Shown in pieces: positions 10,251-21,278 of a stretch of DNA of 46,000 nucleotides. The stretch lies in NCBI RefSeq assembly GCF_964340395.1, contig NC_135567.1, positions 19,951,806-19,997,805 of the forward strand, written 5' to 3'. This stretch comes from Glandiceps talaboti (Eukaryota; Hemichordata; Enteropneusta; Spengelidae). How positions within the stretch are numbered: the first letter of the stretch is position 1; every line of letters starts with the position of its first letter. The position numbers were made by a program, and so were the translations under genes. The notes under the pieces were generated by a model that was given only the letters and a program-made list of their open reading frames with translations, was not told the DNA's origin and made no database searches.

Positions 10251-10540
10251 AATGTCTATTTCAACGATTATTTTTTTTTGAAATATTTCATAATCTGCTT
10301 GGTTTTTTTGTCATTGCATTAAAGTTTAGTTTTATATTTTGTTGATAATATGGATTGGATGGGGTGGTTTTGTCAGAATATTGGATAATATTGTATTTGC
10401 GTTTTCAAGATCGTGAGTTTTATATAATATAATATATATAAAAAAGTATAATAAAGGGACTTTAATGTATTTGTTAACAGTACTGATATATACTGAAACC
10501 ATTAACATGCCAGGAATGTCACTATCGTCCGACAATTTCC

Positions 10541-10777
10541 AACTTGCAAACCGCCATGTTGAATGTTGCATCATGGGAAATGTGATAATACATACTAATG
10601 AATTGGTAGTGTAAACAATACATTGTTTGTAACCACAAATGATCAATTCATAGTAACCCTGATCATTGTTGGGGTTTATTTTATCGGTAACTCCAGATTA
10701 GGTATTATGATAACCACAGATAATCCCATAGTCCTTTGCATCTGAGCATGCTCAGTCTGGATTGCAAGTTCCCTATT
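10541..10777. mobile_element. MITE family M1, copy 1
   Basis: The right end ttgcaagttccctatt (10762-10777) and a shorter left inverted end aacttgcaa (10541-10549) bound a body that matches 28515-29030 in inverse orientation: catcatgggaaatgtgataa, accacaaatgatcaattcat, aatcccatagtcctttgc, gagcatgctcag. This copy has one internal unit, where copy 2 has five. Confidence 0.75.
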
Positions 10778-10969
10778 GTATGATGCTTAGTCAAGGGTAT
10801 TGCTATTTCAGTGCATACTTTAGCAGGAGTCACAGAAAATTATACATATGCATTCACGTGAGCATTTTCATAAGATTCTTCCATAGATAATGGCTGATGT
10901 CGTAAGTTACATTTCTCATTTACATATCTGCCCATAACTTGTTTATACTTATGATAACAAAACAAAATT

Positions 10970-11135
10970 TTGACACATTCACTGGAATTGAAAGTATTTC
11001 TGTCCAAATTAAAGTTGAGATGAACCAAAAATTTTGACACATTCACTGGAATTGAAAGTATTCCATCGTCGCAAACCACGGCCTGTTTTATCTGTAATTC
11101 CAGTCCAAATTAAAGTTGAGATGAACCAAAAATTT
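10970..11135 (+). repeat. Two interlocked direct duplications (about 60 bp)
   Basis: ttttgacacattcactggaa + ttgaaagtatt occurs at about 10967 and 11032. tccaaattaaagttgagatg + aaccaaaaatttt occurs at about 11004 and 11103. This is local duplication without coding signal. Confidence 0.8.
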
Positions 11136-12250
11136 TGGAGAGGCAAGAACTTTTGTCGAAACTGTTCGTGCGAAATTAACATCTGAGAAAGAAAACACTG
11201 AAAGGTCTTAACAAGTAGTAATTTTGGGGCTGTGATGTATGCTTTTCATGCCAAGCAGAAATTGTATTTTCAGTGACACCCTTGCTATGTTAGTGGTGAT
11301 ATTAACAATTAATATGTATTAAAATGTCACCTGTTATTTTCATCTTAACATGCTAATTATGTAATTTGCATATTGTTTCATATAAATATTTGCATTTTTA
11401 TTCAGTTTTAGTTTATGGGTAAGGATACAAATATCTCAGCATTCCAAAAAAAAAACAGTAGTATGCAAATTAACTTTTAGAATCAAGATTACCTTTGACC
11501 TTTTCAATAAGCGTGATATCAACTCTAGAGGGCAGTATATCTATCCTTCCAATACACTATTTGCTGAGTACAGAGCTAAGAGATCAAAAGCATTTTTAAA
11601 GTGCTGAGATTTTTATTTTTGTTTGTTTTATTTAATTTTGTATACACTTCTATTTACATTTGCTGTCACTGTGCTTAGGAATCTAGAGTATTTAGATCAA
11701 AACTCATTAATTTATCACCAAAAAAAGAGTATTTTTGTTTGTTTGTTTTTTGTCAAAGGGTCGTATATATATATTTGTATATGTGTATACAAAAATCTCA
11801 ATGTGTTGTTGTGGTACACTAGCGTAATAGTGTAAACATTTTTAGAAAAAATTGAAAAAAATTCACTTTATTTTTCTTATTTGAAATTGTCATAACTGAG
11901 TATCTATTGTTACCATAGTAACAGCGTAGAGAATCGGTCAGTCTGTATTGAAAAATGTAAATTCTGTATAAAAAAGGAAAATTCAGATATTTTGAAAATT
12001 CACATTTTTTTTTGTTTCTGTAATTTCAATATTTTGCAAGTTTTAGTGAATATTTTGTCATGTTTTGTTCTGTGTCAATTTTTCAGAAAAAAAAATAGTA
12101 AAAATTACAGAAATTTAGTAAGACTGATGATATGGCATTTTTGATGTATTTGTGCTGTTGCCATGGTTACTAGAAAGTTATTATGGAAATGTTTAGATTG
12201 CAGTTTATTTCACGTTTTTAATGATATTGAAATGTATTCAAATTTATTCA
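11136..12250. other. Intergenic AT-rich stretch
   Basis: No exon is recognised. The stretch contains a CTCF-like ctctagagggcag at 11523-11535 (12 of 14 of the core), the perfect X-box at 11909-11922, a near X-box at about 12155, and homopolymer A/T runs. Confidence 0.4.
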
Positions 12251-12251
12251 A

Positions 12252-12360
12252 ATATATGCATGCATGCATATTGCTATCAACCAATGACAATGATGTAACT
12301 TGAGCCACTGCTATGGCAACCTTCACAGCAGCAACTCATGCATATGCATGCATGCATAAA
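12252..12360. repeat. Two ATGCAT palindromic runs flanking about 70 bp
   Basis: atatgcatgcatgcatat (about 12255-12272) is a perfect 18-bp palindrome. A second run, catgcatatgcatgcatgca, lies about 12337-12356. Confidence 0.7.
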
Positions 12361-12860
12361 TCAGGGCCATATTTAGATATATTTCATACTTTGTAGCGTG
12401 TTAAAAGGTACCCATAACATAAATAGTCTAGTCCATTCTTATTATCTTCCTCCAAACAGGTGATGCCATTATAGAGAAGTAGGGTTGTAAGTTACAGCTT
12501 AATTAGCATATGTTGACAGTAAGGTTGTGTAAAAACTGAAGCCAGTCAGCCCTGTTCTTTCAAAATTGAGTAACCCATCCCATTGCACCCCCTCCTTACC
12601 CCTGTGATAGTAGACTGTTCTTTATTCATAGGAGTGAAAGTCGTCAAAAATCCTAACCCTAAACTCCATCACCGGACGAGATTAGTTTGATATTTCGAGT
12701 ATACCACAAGTGACAGTTTGTTCAAAATTGTGAAGGGGTAATAATAATATTATTGACTGAAATAAGTATATAATACCACACTAATAAAATATTTAAAGGG
12801 CGACAATAAATATATTACCCAAATGTAAGTAACCATTACTCATAATGTAATAATTGTAAG
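12361..12860. other. Intergenic stretch, nothing recognised
   Basis: No exon, RNA gene or clear repeat is seen. A short tcctaaccctaaac at about 12649 resembles telomeric repeats but is not iterated. Confidence 0.35.
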
Positions 12861-13545
12861 GTAATATTACCAGTGGGGGTGATATTGATAATATTCACAG
12901 TGGAGTAGTATTGATGATAATACCACCGGTGGGGGCAATATTATTATACCCCCACCCCCCAGTTAGGGTAATATTGATAATAACACCTTAACTGGGAATA
13001 ATATTGATATTAAAGCCCCCCCCCCCTCCCCCAGTCTTGTAGCCTGCTTACAGTGCTTGTTACATTCCATTTAATCTTTGATATCTAATGTATGTGAGAT
13101 TGACTGGAATACACCTGTACACAGGCTAATATCAAGGGTAATATTGATATTAAAGCCCCCAGTGAGGGTACTATCGATATTAGAACCCTCAGTGAGGGTA
13201 ATTTGGGGTTAAAGCCCCAGTGAGGGTAATATTGATATTAGACCCCCCCAGTGAGGGTAATATTGATATTAGAACCCTCAGTGAGGGTAATGTTGAGGTT
13301 AAAGCCCCAGTGAGGGTAATATTGATATTAAAGCCCCCAGAGAGGGTAATATTGATATTAAAGACTCCAGTGAGGCTAATATTGACATTAGAACCCCCAG
13401 TGAGGGTAATATTGAGGTTAAAGCCCCAGTGAAGGTAATATTGATATTAGACCCCCAAGTGAGGGTAATATTGAAGTTAAAGCCCCAGTGAGGGTAATAT
13501 TGATATTAGAACCCCCAGTGAGGGTAATATTGAAGTTTATATACT
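12860..13545 (+). repeat. ~30-bp minisatellite (ggtaatattgatatt + aaagcccccagtgag)
   Basis: About 17 degenerate copies, clearest from 13130 to 13540, alternate aaagcccc and agaaccccc variants. Upstream members at 12860-13020 are more diverged, and a non-repeat insert lies at about 13035-13130. Confidence 0.9.
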
Positions 13546-13729
13546 GAGTTAACGTTCTAAAATTTTGAAAACAATATTCATGCAAGCATTGTATATTTGT
13601 AGTGTATTTTATCTTATTTTTTGGTGTTTAATTTTTTTTGTGCAATAAAGGGAATATTGACTGGGTATTTGTTGCAAGTGTAATTTATTTGTTGCAAGTG
13701 AGGGAACAGGTTAATGATATAAAAATGGA

Positions 13730-14065
13730 TAAAATTAATTTTTTGGAGCATGTTGGAAATTTTGGAGTTAAAAAAATAGGTTATGATACGATATAAAAAA
13801 GGAGCAAACTTGATTTTGTGGAAGTGCTAGGAAATTTTGAGGGAAAAAATAGTATACGACCTAAAAGGAGCAAAATTAATTTTGTTGGAGTGCTAGGAAA
13901 TTTTTAAATATACCCTCAAAATTGCCCCCACAAATTAATTTTGTTCCTTTTCAGATCGTAACCTATTTTTTACCCTCAAAATTTCCTAGCACCACCACAA
14001 AATCAATGTTGATCCTTTTTAGACCGTAACCTATATTTTTACCCTCAAAATTTTGGGGGTAAAAA
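13730..14065. repeat. Imperfect long inverted repeat (about 150-bp arms)
   Basis: The left arm has two copies of an aggagcaaa-ttattttgtgg...gtgctaggaaatttt unit (13800-13905). The right arm carries inverted copies ccctcaaaatttcctagcac and aattttgttccttttcag (13912-14060). A transcript would fold into an extended hairpin. It may be a decayed hairpin transposon. Confidence 0.75.
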
Positions 14066-14306
14066 ATATGTTACCATCTAAAGAGACACTGCTTTGAATG
14101 CACTATGTGAGCAGGAGGACTTCAAGGAGACATACACATCCTAAGGCATTGATTATCGGCTATGATTGAATTATTCCTTTTGCTGGAAAATCGTATGTCA
14201 TTCAACCAAAATGTAATTTCTGTGTCTCGGAGTTATTTCTCCTATTAAAATCCTGGTAAAACCTTGTGTGACACTGACAAGATGTACTCTGTCTAAGAAA
14301 GACAAG

Positions 14307-15125
14307 GGTAAGATTTTGCGGGAAATTGTTCAGAAAATTCATCTGCAGATATTTTTGCAATGGAAAATATACTCAGAGTATTTCGATGGAACTTTTTTTG
14401 GCGGGAAAATTATTTCTGAAGATGAAAAAATGAAACCATTTTTGGCAGGGACATCAAATGTGAAGGCTAAATATTAGAAATAGTGTAACAGGCAATAGAA
14501 AGACTTTGTTTATGGTTTGGTCAAAGGTCAAAGGTCAAAGGTAAGTGTCAAAAATTCTGAAACAAAGCTAGTAGTTACAATTAGTTACATTTTCCATAAA
14601 AATGTCTCCCACTGTTTGTTTGTATTTGTTTATTTATTTATTTATTTATTTGTTTATTTATTTATTTGTTGTGAAGTGCACAAAAGATTTTGTGCAGAGT
14701 GCCATCTAGTGATTGAATAGTAAAAATAAGACGTGCACAAAATATTTCATGTAAGCATTGCCTTCTAGTGGCGTTATGGTAAAGTTAAGAAGTGCACAAT
14801 GAGCTTTATATAAATGACACCCTCTAGTGGTGGTGAATGGTAATGTTAGGATTTGCATATATCAGTTCAAGTCAATAAACTGTTTGAATCATACCATCAA
14901 ATTGTAAAGTAAAGTTGGTTTGTGTCTTTATGCCCCAAGTGCAACATTTACAGACACCACTAGATGGCGCTGTTCACCAGAATTGATTTATTTTTGAAAC
15001 TGGTTTATTGTCATTGCATAAAGGTTCAGTGTTAAATTTTATTGATAACATGGATAGGGTGATTTTGTCAGAATATTGGGATAGTATTGTATTTGTGTTT
15101 TCAAGATGTGAATGATCGTGAGTTT
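14307..15125 (+). repeat. Duplicated block B (shorter copy of block A)
   Basis: Direct-orientation paralogue of 8741-10420 lacking most of the middle. In place of the middle it has a (TTTA)n run (about 14630-14670). The left part of the inverted-repeat element is tandemly iterated (14674-14830). Confidence 0.8.
14525..14542 (+). promoter_or_regulatory. DR1-type direct repeats of AGGTCA
   Basis: AGGTCA-a-AGGTCA-a-AGGTaa gives two overlapping DR1 pairs, the layout bound by HNF4/RXR-type receptors. The equivalent place in block A (about 8956) reads AGGTCAAAGTTCA, also DR1. Another triple (AGGTCA-a-AGTTCA-a-AGTTCA) is at about 9477. Function is inferred. Confidence 0.35.
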
Positions 15126-15190
15126 ATGATTGGGTGTTACATGTTAGTGACCGTCACATATACATATGCCCAGATCAATCGCTCTTGGCC

Positions 15191-15262
15191 GTGACGTTTA
15201 ACGCGAAATATCACTACTGATATGGGACGTTAAACGTCATGATATTCACGTTAAACGTCATC
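15191..15262. promoter_or_regulatory. Three copies of a TGACGTTTAACG / CGTTAAACGTCA dyad
   Basis: tgacgtttaacg (15192-15203) and two inverted copies ggacgttaaacgtcatg (15225-15241) and cacgttaaacgtcatc (15247-15262) lie within 72 bp. Each holds one or two TGACGT/ACGTCA half-CREs (CREB/ATF). No adjacent first exon is identified. Confidence 0.35.
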
Positions 15263-15484
15263 AACGATTCCGAACAGAAACAAAATGGTTGGCGATCTTC
15301 GACGCTGAAGTTAGATATCGCAAAACTGAGAAATTTATCAAACAAGGAATTTTGACGAAAATATCCATACCCAAATGATACTATTTATGATCGTACATTA
15401 AATTACAAATTCATAACAACACTGATATGAACATGTACGTACATTTCGCAACGGTATCGCTGGCGACGGAGTGTATACTGGCAG

Positions 15485-15555
15485 TGTTGTTAGTGTTAGG
15501 GGTAGTCCTGCTTGCAGACAGTGGGTCTATATTACTGACACAACTATGTTAGGGG
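15485..15555 (-). repeat. Dispersed repeat R2, copy 1
   Basis: agtcctgcttgcagac...gggtct...attactgaca is the inverse of 39495-39535 (tgtcagtaat...agaccc...gtctgcaagcaggact). The copy at 39435-39560 is itself hairpin-like. Confidence 0.6.
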
Positions 15556-16300
15556 TAACTTCATAAGTCACTGTGCGTACCCACTGTGTATTATATGCTG
15601 GCCTTACTTTCTTACCAGTATATGCATGATCGAGTGTTTGTCCAATGTGATAATCTCCCAGCAGATGAGAGATAAAGCAAACTGTTAATGTAAGTGATCT
15701 CTCCCAATTATAAGATTAGTAGTTTTAATTTAGATAAGAGTGAAGAATGGACAAGGTGTCTTTATTTAGTCAATAAAGCAAAGAGAGAATTACATACAGC
15801 CTCAGACTTTTAGTGGTCTGAGATATATATAGCTGAGAGTAAAGTAACCAGGGAAAGAAAGAGATGGTTTTAAAACTCAATGAGTGAATTGATCAATATC
15901 ACACACAAAATAAGATATATTGCACCACAAAAATTGATCATTCAATCGATCAATCATTCAACCAAATAATCAATCAATCAATAAATCAACAGATCGATCA
16001 ATCGATCAATCAGTTACATGCTCGCTGCCCCCTGTGGTGTAATTAGATATAGAAAGCCCTACATTGTCACTGAGTGTACAATTTGCATATGGTGCAGGGG
16101 TCTGAACTTGTCTATTAAGGTTGAGATGCAGGTTCGTTAGCTCATTTTTCCTCCATCACATTTCACAGTAAAGACAAGATAAATATACCATTTTTTTAAT
16201 TAATTATGTCGAGTCTTTGTATGAAGTTGTGGTTTCTGTGGTGATTTTTTACATTTTTAACCATATTATTGATCTGTACCCAAAAACTGTGTTTTTTGAC
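15556..16300. other. Intergenic stretch with (AATC)n-like run
   Basis: No exon is recognised. About 15930-16015 is a degenerate (AATC/GATCA)n run. A CTCF-core-like gctgccccctgtgg is at 16024-16037 (minus strand CAGGGGGCAG). A sequence near 16116-16146 (gagatgcaggttcgtt) recurs inverted near 26765-26795. Confidence 0.45.
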
Positions 16301-16307
16301 GATTTTC

Positions 16308-16625
16308 ACTTAAAGCTATTTAACTTTTACAAACAGTTGAATATAGTCCTCTTTTCGACTTCAAATGAAAGCTATGTACATAAACAAAAAAATGTTCCTC
16401 CGGATTTTTTATTTTGTCTCTCATTGTCTTGTTATAATCATCCAAAGTTGTATTTTGTGTTTTTTGCATAAATTACCGCTTTTCACACTTCTCAACGCAA
16501 TATCTCTTGATTCCCTCAAAAACTAAACAATCCGGAGGAACGTTTTTTCGACACACTGTCTCCGAGTATTGTCTCCAAATTTGACGCAGCTGGGACGTTC
16601 TGACGCAAAGTTAAATAGCTTTGAA
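16308..16625. mobile_element. Nested imperfect hairpin, MITE-like
   Basis: An outer pair aaagctatttaacttt (about 16312) / aaagttaaatagcttt (about 16608) encloses an inner pair gttcctccggatt (about 16393) / aatccggaggaac (about 16528). The arms are otherwise diverged. The nested order is what a decayed foldback element would leave. Confidence 0.55.
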
Positions 16626-17192
16626 CTTCACACAGTATACAAAATAAAGAATGTAGAAAAATGCTAATTAACACAATTGGACTCCTTCCGCCCGACAAAA
16701 GCTTTCAAATTCGACAGACATTGCAACAGCTGTTTTCTGTGACTTGCAAATATGTTACTCAATCCTTGCCATTTGGTTGTGTTCGTTGCTTTGCTACAGA
16801 CATGAAGAAAATCGGGTATTTTAGGAGGGTCATGAAATGCTACAGATAGAAACGTGTTTGTTTCCCGCGATAAAGGTGTCAAGTCATCTATTATTCATCT
16901 ACGGGTGGAGACTTTGGTTTAATCTTTTAATACGGTACGCGTGCCGTTCTCGACATTACATAGTATACTTTCTGGTTTGGATTCGAAGCTCTTGCTCTAC
17001 GCAGTTGGTGTTCGTGTTTTGATTCGAATATGGGCTACGTTCCATATTCCTGCTCATGTATTAGGCATTGCTACGTTGTTGGTGTTTCGTTGAAGACACA
17101 CAATAAAAAAAGTTAATCCTTTCCCTGAAATCAAATTTCCACACCACGACACCGTACGACATCGGGAATGTTATACAAATTGTAAGATACCC
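16626..17192. other. Intergenic stretch left of the foldback element
   Basis: Three short open frames are present but none has homology I recognise. Two short direct repeats (ttggtgttcgtgtt / ttggtgtttcgttg, and gctacgtt) lie at about 17005-17090. Confidence 0.35.
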
Positions 17193-17339
17193 GGCCCAAA
17201 ATGAACCACTGTTTTCAATGCCTATACCACACGACCGGTCGTACGACCAAATTTTGGTCGTGGATAATAGTAGCATATACTAATACGAGTAATAGGGGCT
17301 ACAGTAAGAAATACCCGGATGTTCGAATGATCTTGGACA
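17193..17339 (+). repeat. Outer inverted repeat of the foldback structure, left
   Basis: Pairs with 25315-25178. Shared blocks in order: ggcccaaaatgaaccactg, ttttcaatgcct, acacgaccggtcgtacgacc, aaattt-ggtcgtgga, and aaatacccggatgttcg. Intervening bases differ, so the copies are diverged. Confidence 0.85.
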
Positions 17340-17547
17340 TAGGTCGTCTTCTTTACTCATGTTACTTATCAGGAGTTACCATGAGTATGAATCTAAGACC
17401 AGACTAAAAATCAGATTCACATTGGAAGAACATATGATTATGAATCAAATCTCCTAATTATGAGGCTGGAACTGGGGCTCAATATATTAGAAGAGTCTGT
17501 CTCATAAGTATCTTCAATAACATGAATCTGAATCCAATGACTTTTCT

Positions 17548-19709
17548 CCACGACCGGTCGTATGGTCGTGGCAAGTATTTATTTGAGTCCCTGTGTTTTC
17601 TCCACGACCGGTCCTATGGTCGTGGCAAGTATTTATTTTCCCTTTGGTTTCCCCACGACCGGTCGTATGGTCGTGGCAAGTATTTTTTTCCAATGACTTT
17701 TCTCCACGACCGGTCGTATGGTCGTGGCATGTATTTTTCCACCATCTTTTCTCCACGACCGGTCGTATGGTCGTGGCATGTATTTTTTCCAATGAATTTT
17801 CTCCACGACCGGTCGTATGGTCGTGGCATGTATTTTTTCACCATCTTTTCTCCACGACCGGTCGTATGGTCGTGGCAAGTATTTTTTTCCAATAACTTTT
17901 CTCCCCGGTCGTATGGTCGTGAGAAATATTTTTTTTTTCACCATCTTTTCTCCACGACCGGTCGTATGGTCGTGGCATGTATTTTTTCCAATGAATTTTC
18001 TCCACGACCGGTCGTATGGTCGTGGCATGTATTTTTTCACCATCTTTTCTCCACGACCGGTCGTATGGTCGTGGCAAGTATTTTTTTCCAATAACTTTTC
18101 TCCCCGGTCGTATGGTCGTGAGAAATATTTTTTTTTCACCATCTTTTCTCCACGACCGGTCGTATGGTCGTGGCATGTATTTTTTCCAATGAATTTTCTC
18201 CACGACCGGTCGTATGGTCGTGGCATGTATTTTTTCACCATCTTTTCTCCACGACCGGTCGTATGGTCGTGGCAAGTATTTTTTTCCAATAACTTTTCTC
18301 CCCGGTCGTATGGTCGTGAGAAATATTTTTTTTTTCACCATCTTTTCTCCACGACCGGTCGTATGGTCGTGGCATGTATTTTTTCCAATGAATTTTCTCC
18401 ACGACCGGTCGTATGGTCGTGGCATGTATTTTTTCACCATCTTTTCTCCACGACCGGTCGTATGGTCGTGGCAAGTATTTTTTTCCAATAACTTTTCTCC
18501 CCGGTCGTATGGTCGTGAGAAATATTTTTTTTTCACCATCTTTTCTCCACGACCGGTCGTATGGTCGTGGCATGTATTTTTTCCAATGAATTTTCTCCAC
18601 GACCGGTCGTATGGTCGTGGCATGTATTTTTTCACCATCTTTTCTCCACGACCGGTCGTATGGTCGTGGCATGTATTTTTTCCAATGACTATTCTCCACG
18701 ACCGGTCGTATGGTCGTGGCATGTATTTTTTCACCATCTTTTCTCCACGACCGGTCGTATGGTCGTGGCATGCATTTTTTCACCATCTTTTCTCCACGAC
18801 CGGTCGTATGGTCGTGGCATGTATTTTTTCCAATGACTTTTCTCCACGACCGGTCGTATGGTCGTGGCATGTGTTTTTTCACCATCTTTTCTCCACGACC
18901 GGTCGTATGGTCGTGGCATGTATTTTTTCCAATGACTTTTCTCCACGACCGGTCGTATGGTCGTGGCATGTGTTTTTTCACCATCTTTTCTCCACGACCG
19001 GTCGTATGGTCGTGGCATGTATTTTTTCCAATGACTTTTCTCCACGACGGGTCGTATGGTCGTGGCATGTATTTTTTCCAATGACTTTTCTCCACGACCG
19101 GTCGTATGGTCGTGGCATGTGTTTTTTCACCATCTTTTCTCCACGACCGGTCGTATGGTCGTGGCATGTATTTTTTCCAATGACTTTTCTCCACGACCGG
19201 TCGTATGGTCGTGGCATGTGTTTTTTCACCATCTTTTCTCCACGACCGGTCGTATGGTCGTGGCATGTATTTTTTCCAATGACTTTTCTCCACGACGGGT
19301 CGTATGGTCGTGGCATGTATTTTTTCCAATGACTTTTCTCCACGACCGGTCGTATGGTCGTGGCATGTATTTTTTCCAATGAATTTTCTCCACGACCGGT
19401 CGTATGGTCGTGGCATGTATTTTTTCACCATCTTTTCTCCACGACCGGTCGTATGGTCGTGGCATGTATTTTTTCACCATCTTTTCTCCACGACCGGTCG
19501 TATGGTCGTGGCATGTATTTTTTCCAATGACTTTTCTCCACGACTGGTCGTATGGTCGTGGCATGTGTTTTTTCACCATCTTTTCTCCACGACCGGTCGT
19601 ATGGTCGTGGCATGTATTATTTCACCGTCTTTTCTCCACGACCGGTCGTATGGTCGTGGCATGTATTTTTTCCAATGACTTTTCTCCACGACCGGTCGTA
19701 TGGTCGTGG
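17548..19709 (+). repeat. Dyad-repeat array 1 (about 44 copies of a ~49-bp unit)
   Basis: Each unit holds ccacgaccggtcgtatggtc + gtgg, where ACGACCGGTCGT is a perfect 12-bp palindrome and CCACGACC / GGTCGTGG form a wider stem. Two spacer types dominate: ttttttcaccatcttttct and ttttttccaatgacttttct (or gaattttct). From about 17740 to 18540 a four-unit block of roughly 198 bp, including a shortened ccccggtcgtatggtcgtga unit, repeats four times as a higher-order repeat. After 18640 simple two-type alternation takes over. A few cores are mutated (cgacgggtcg, cgactggtcg). Confidence 0.97.
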
Positions 19710-19729
19710 CATCCATTTTGGGCCAAGCG

Positions 19730-21270
19730 ACGTAATATTGGCCCTAATTTTACATAAGTCATAAGTATGATTGAAGTTTAGGATGATCGAGAATAGCTGA
19801 AAAGTGTATACGGACTTTGATCGATACTTGTACACCTTTGCAAACACCTTCGCCACCTCTTACTATAAGAAACGTAATTCATTTGTTTTAGTTCGCAAGA
19901 GGAAATGGGAACATGAACGATTTGTCCTATTGCAACGCTTACTATTTCATGCACCATTTACATCGTCATTGGTATGCAAACTAAACTAGCAAAATTCATT
20001 CAAAAGTTTAAAGCGTTTTATTAACTCTGCAAAACATTCTTTCAACGGGAAATTGTATATTTACCAGTCTTCGTGCTTTCTATAGAGTCTTCACGCTGTT
20101 TCTGTGGTTTCATTTGCCCGTTTCCGCATATCGACACTCAGTTACTTAAAACAGGCACTGCACAATGACCTTGACTGCTTTCACGTGTTTCAAATATCAC
20201 GTGAAAAAATGTACAAATCTCTCCAAAAAAACTAAAACCATTGCTGAATAATTAATTTTGACGATCGGTCTTTTCGTTTTCACCTCAATAAATGGACACA
20301 GGCTGTCGTCGAGACCTGAGTTGACCTCAAATGCGTGACATCGCACCGGTAATTTCCGGATTGTCGTTCGTGTAAGTTTCACGATATGTCGGGCCCACCC
20401 CCAACATGACATGCAGCACGGCCTAGCTTTGAACCTTTTTGACAACTCCTTTTCCACATAAATTCTGTTAAAATCAATTAGGGTGACGACCATACAAGAG
20501 TCACATGACATGTTGTACACACAGTGTTGTTTATCTCTCTGCTGTTCGATGTGTCCCAAGAGCGAACCCGTGTCGACTTTGGATTCAAAAAAATGTTACG
20601 TATAAATCCGAGAAATTTTAGGTACATGTTCATGTAAGTAATTTTAGTAATGTAACAAGTAGAAAGTCCGAGCCCGGGCCGATTCCAGTTCGTCGAATAC
20701 TACACGATCATTTCTGGTCGTGACAACTACCGCCAAAGGAAGTCTCTATCAATTTGAGAAATTCGGCAAAAAGACTTCTTTTTAGGTGTTGATGAATCCA
20801 TAATAAAATAAGGTTTTTATAGCAATCACATGGTTGTTTTTGTCACTAATTTATTGCTGAACATTCCATTCAGGCGATGCCATCTTGTGCTGGATAATAC
20901 TTCACGTACTCCAGTTGTGTTCCAAACCGAAGGTGTCGGCCTACAAAGCATGTAACTTGCAAAATTTAACCTGGAGGTCAAGATTCAAGTTCGCAGCTGT
21001 GGGTAATGGACATTGAACCGATTCAAGTTCAAGTTCGATTCGGTTTTAAGTCGGTTTTTCCTGTCCTAACTACGACAAGTTAAACCTGTTCCGAACCGAT
21101 TTACTTTGAACCGAATCGACCCCCCCCCCCCCAGGTAGTTTCGAACCGATTTAAGGGATTCGATTCGAATCGAAACAGGTTCAGAATTTAGGTCGGGACA
21201 CAGGGTTACTATCTTGATGCCGAAAGGGGTGTTCTCAATAGGGGGGTTACATGTATTCTGATTAAATCTC
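19730..21270. other. Interior of foldback structure, unassigned part
   Basis: Unique-looking sequence. A 120-codon open frame on the minus strand (20559-20197) has no recognisable family and is not called. The sequence near 20690-20740 (acgatcatttctggtcgtga) resembles a degenerate TCGT dyad. Confidence 0.4.
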
Positions 21271-21278
21271 ATATCAAC

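Larger units (their letters stand above)
8741..10420 (+). repeat. Duplicated block A downstream of DLGAP
   Basis: The segments 8741-9010 and about 10010-10420 are homologous, in the same order and orientation, to 14307-14560 and about 14590-15125. Shared landmarks: ttttgcgggaaatt, ttcatctgcagatatttttg, ttggcgggaaaatta, atcataccatcaaattgtaa, and ttttgtcagaatattgg. Block A has about 1 kb between its two segments; block B has about 30 bp. The block may include DLGAP 3' UTR. There is no coding frame. Confidence 0.8.

Noticed and set aside
12649-12665. Telomere-like tcctaaccctaaac
   Set aside because: Only about two units; not an interstitial telomere array.
17548-19709. Resemblance to a CRISPR array (palindromic repeat with regular spacers)
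   Set aside because: The spacers are not unique: they are two or three recurrent sequences, and the setting is an intron-containing animal genome without cas genes.
17522-19757. Long open frames through the dyad array on both strands
   Set aside because: They arise from the repeat unit itself, exist in several frames at once, and show no protein family or codon signal.
20197-20559. 120-codon minus-strand frame in the foldback interior
   Set aside because: No recognisable family, no neighbouring exons, and length compatible with chance. It could be retested by protein search.
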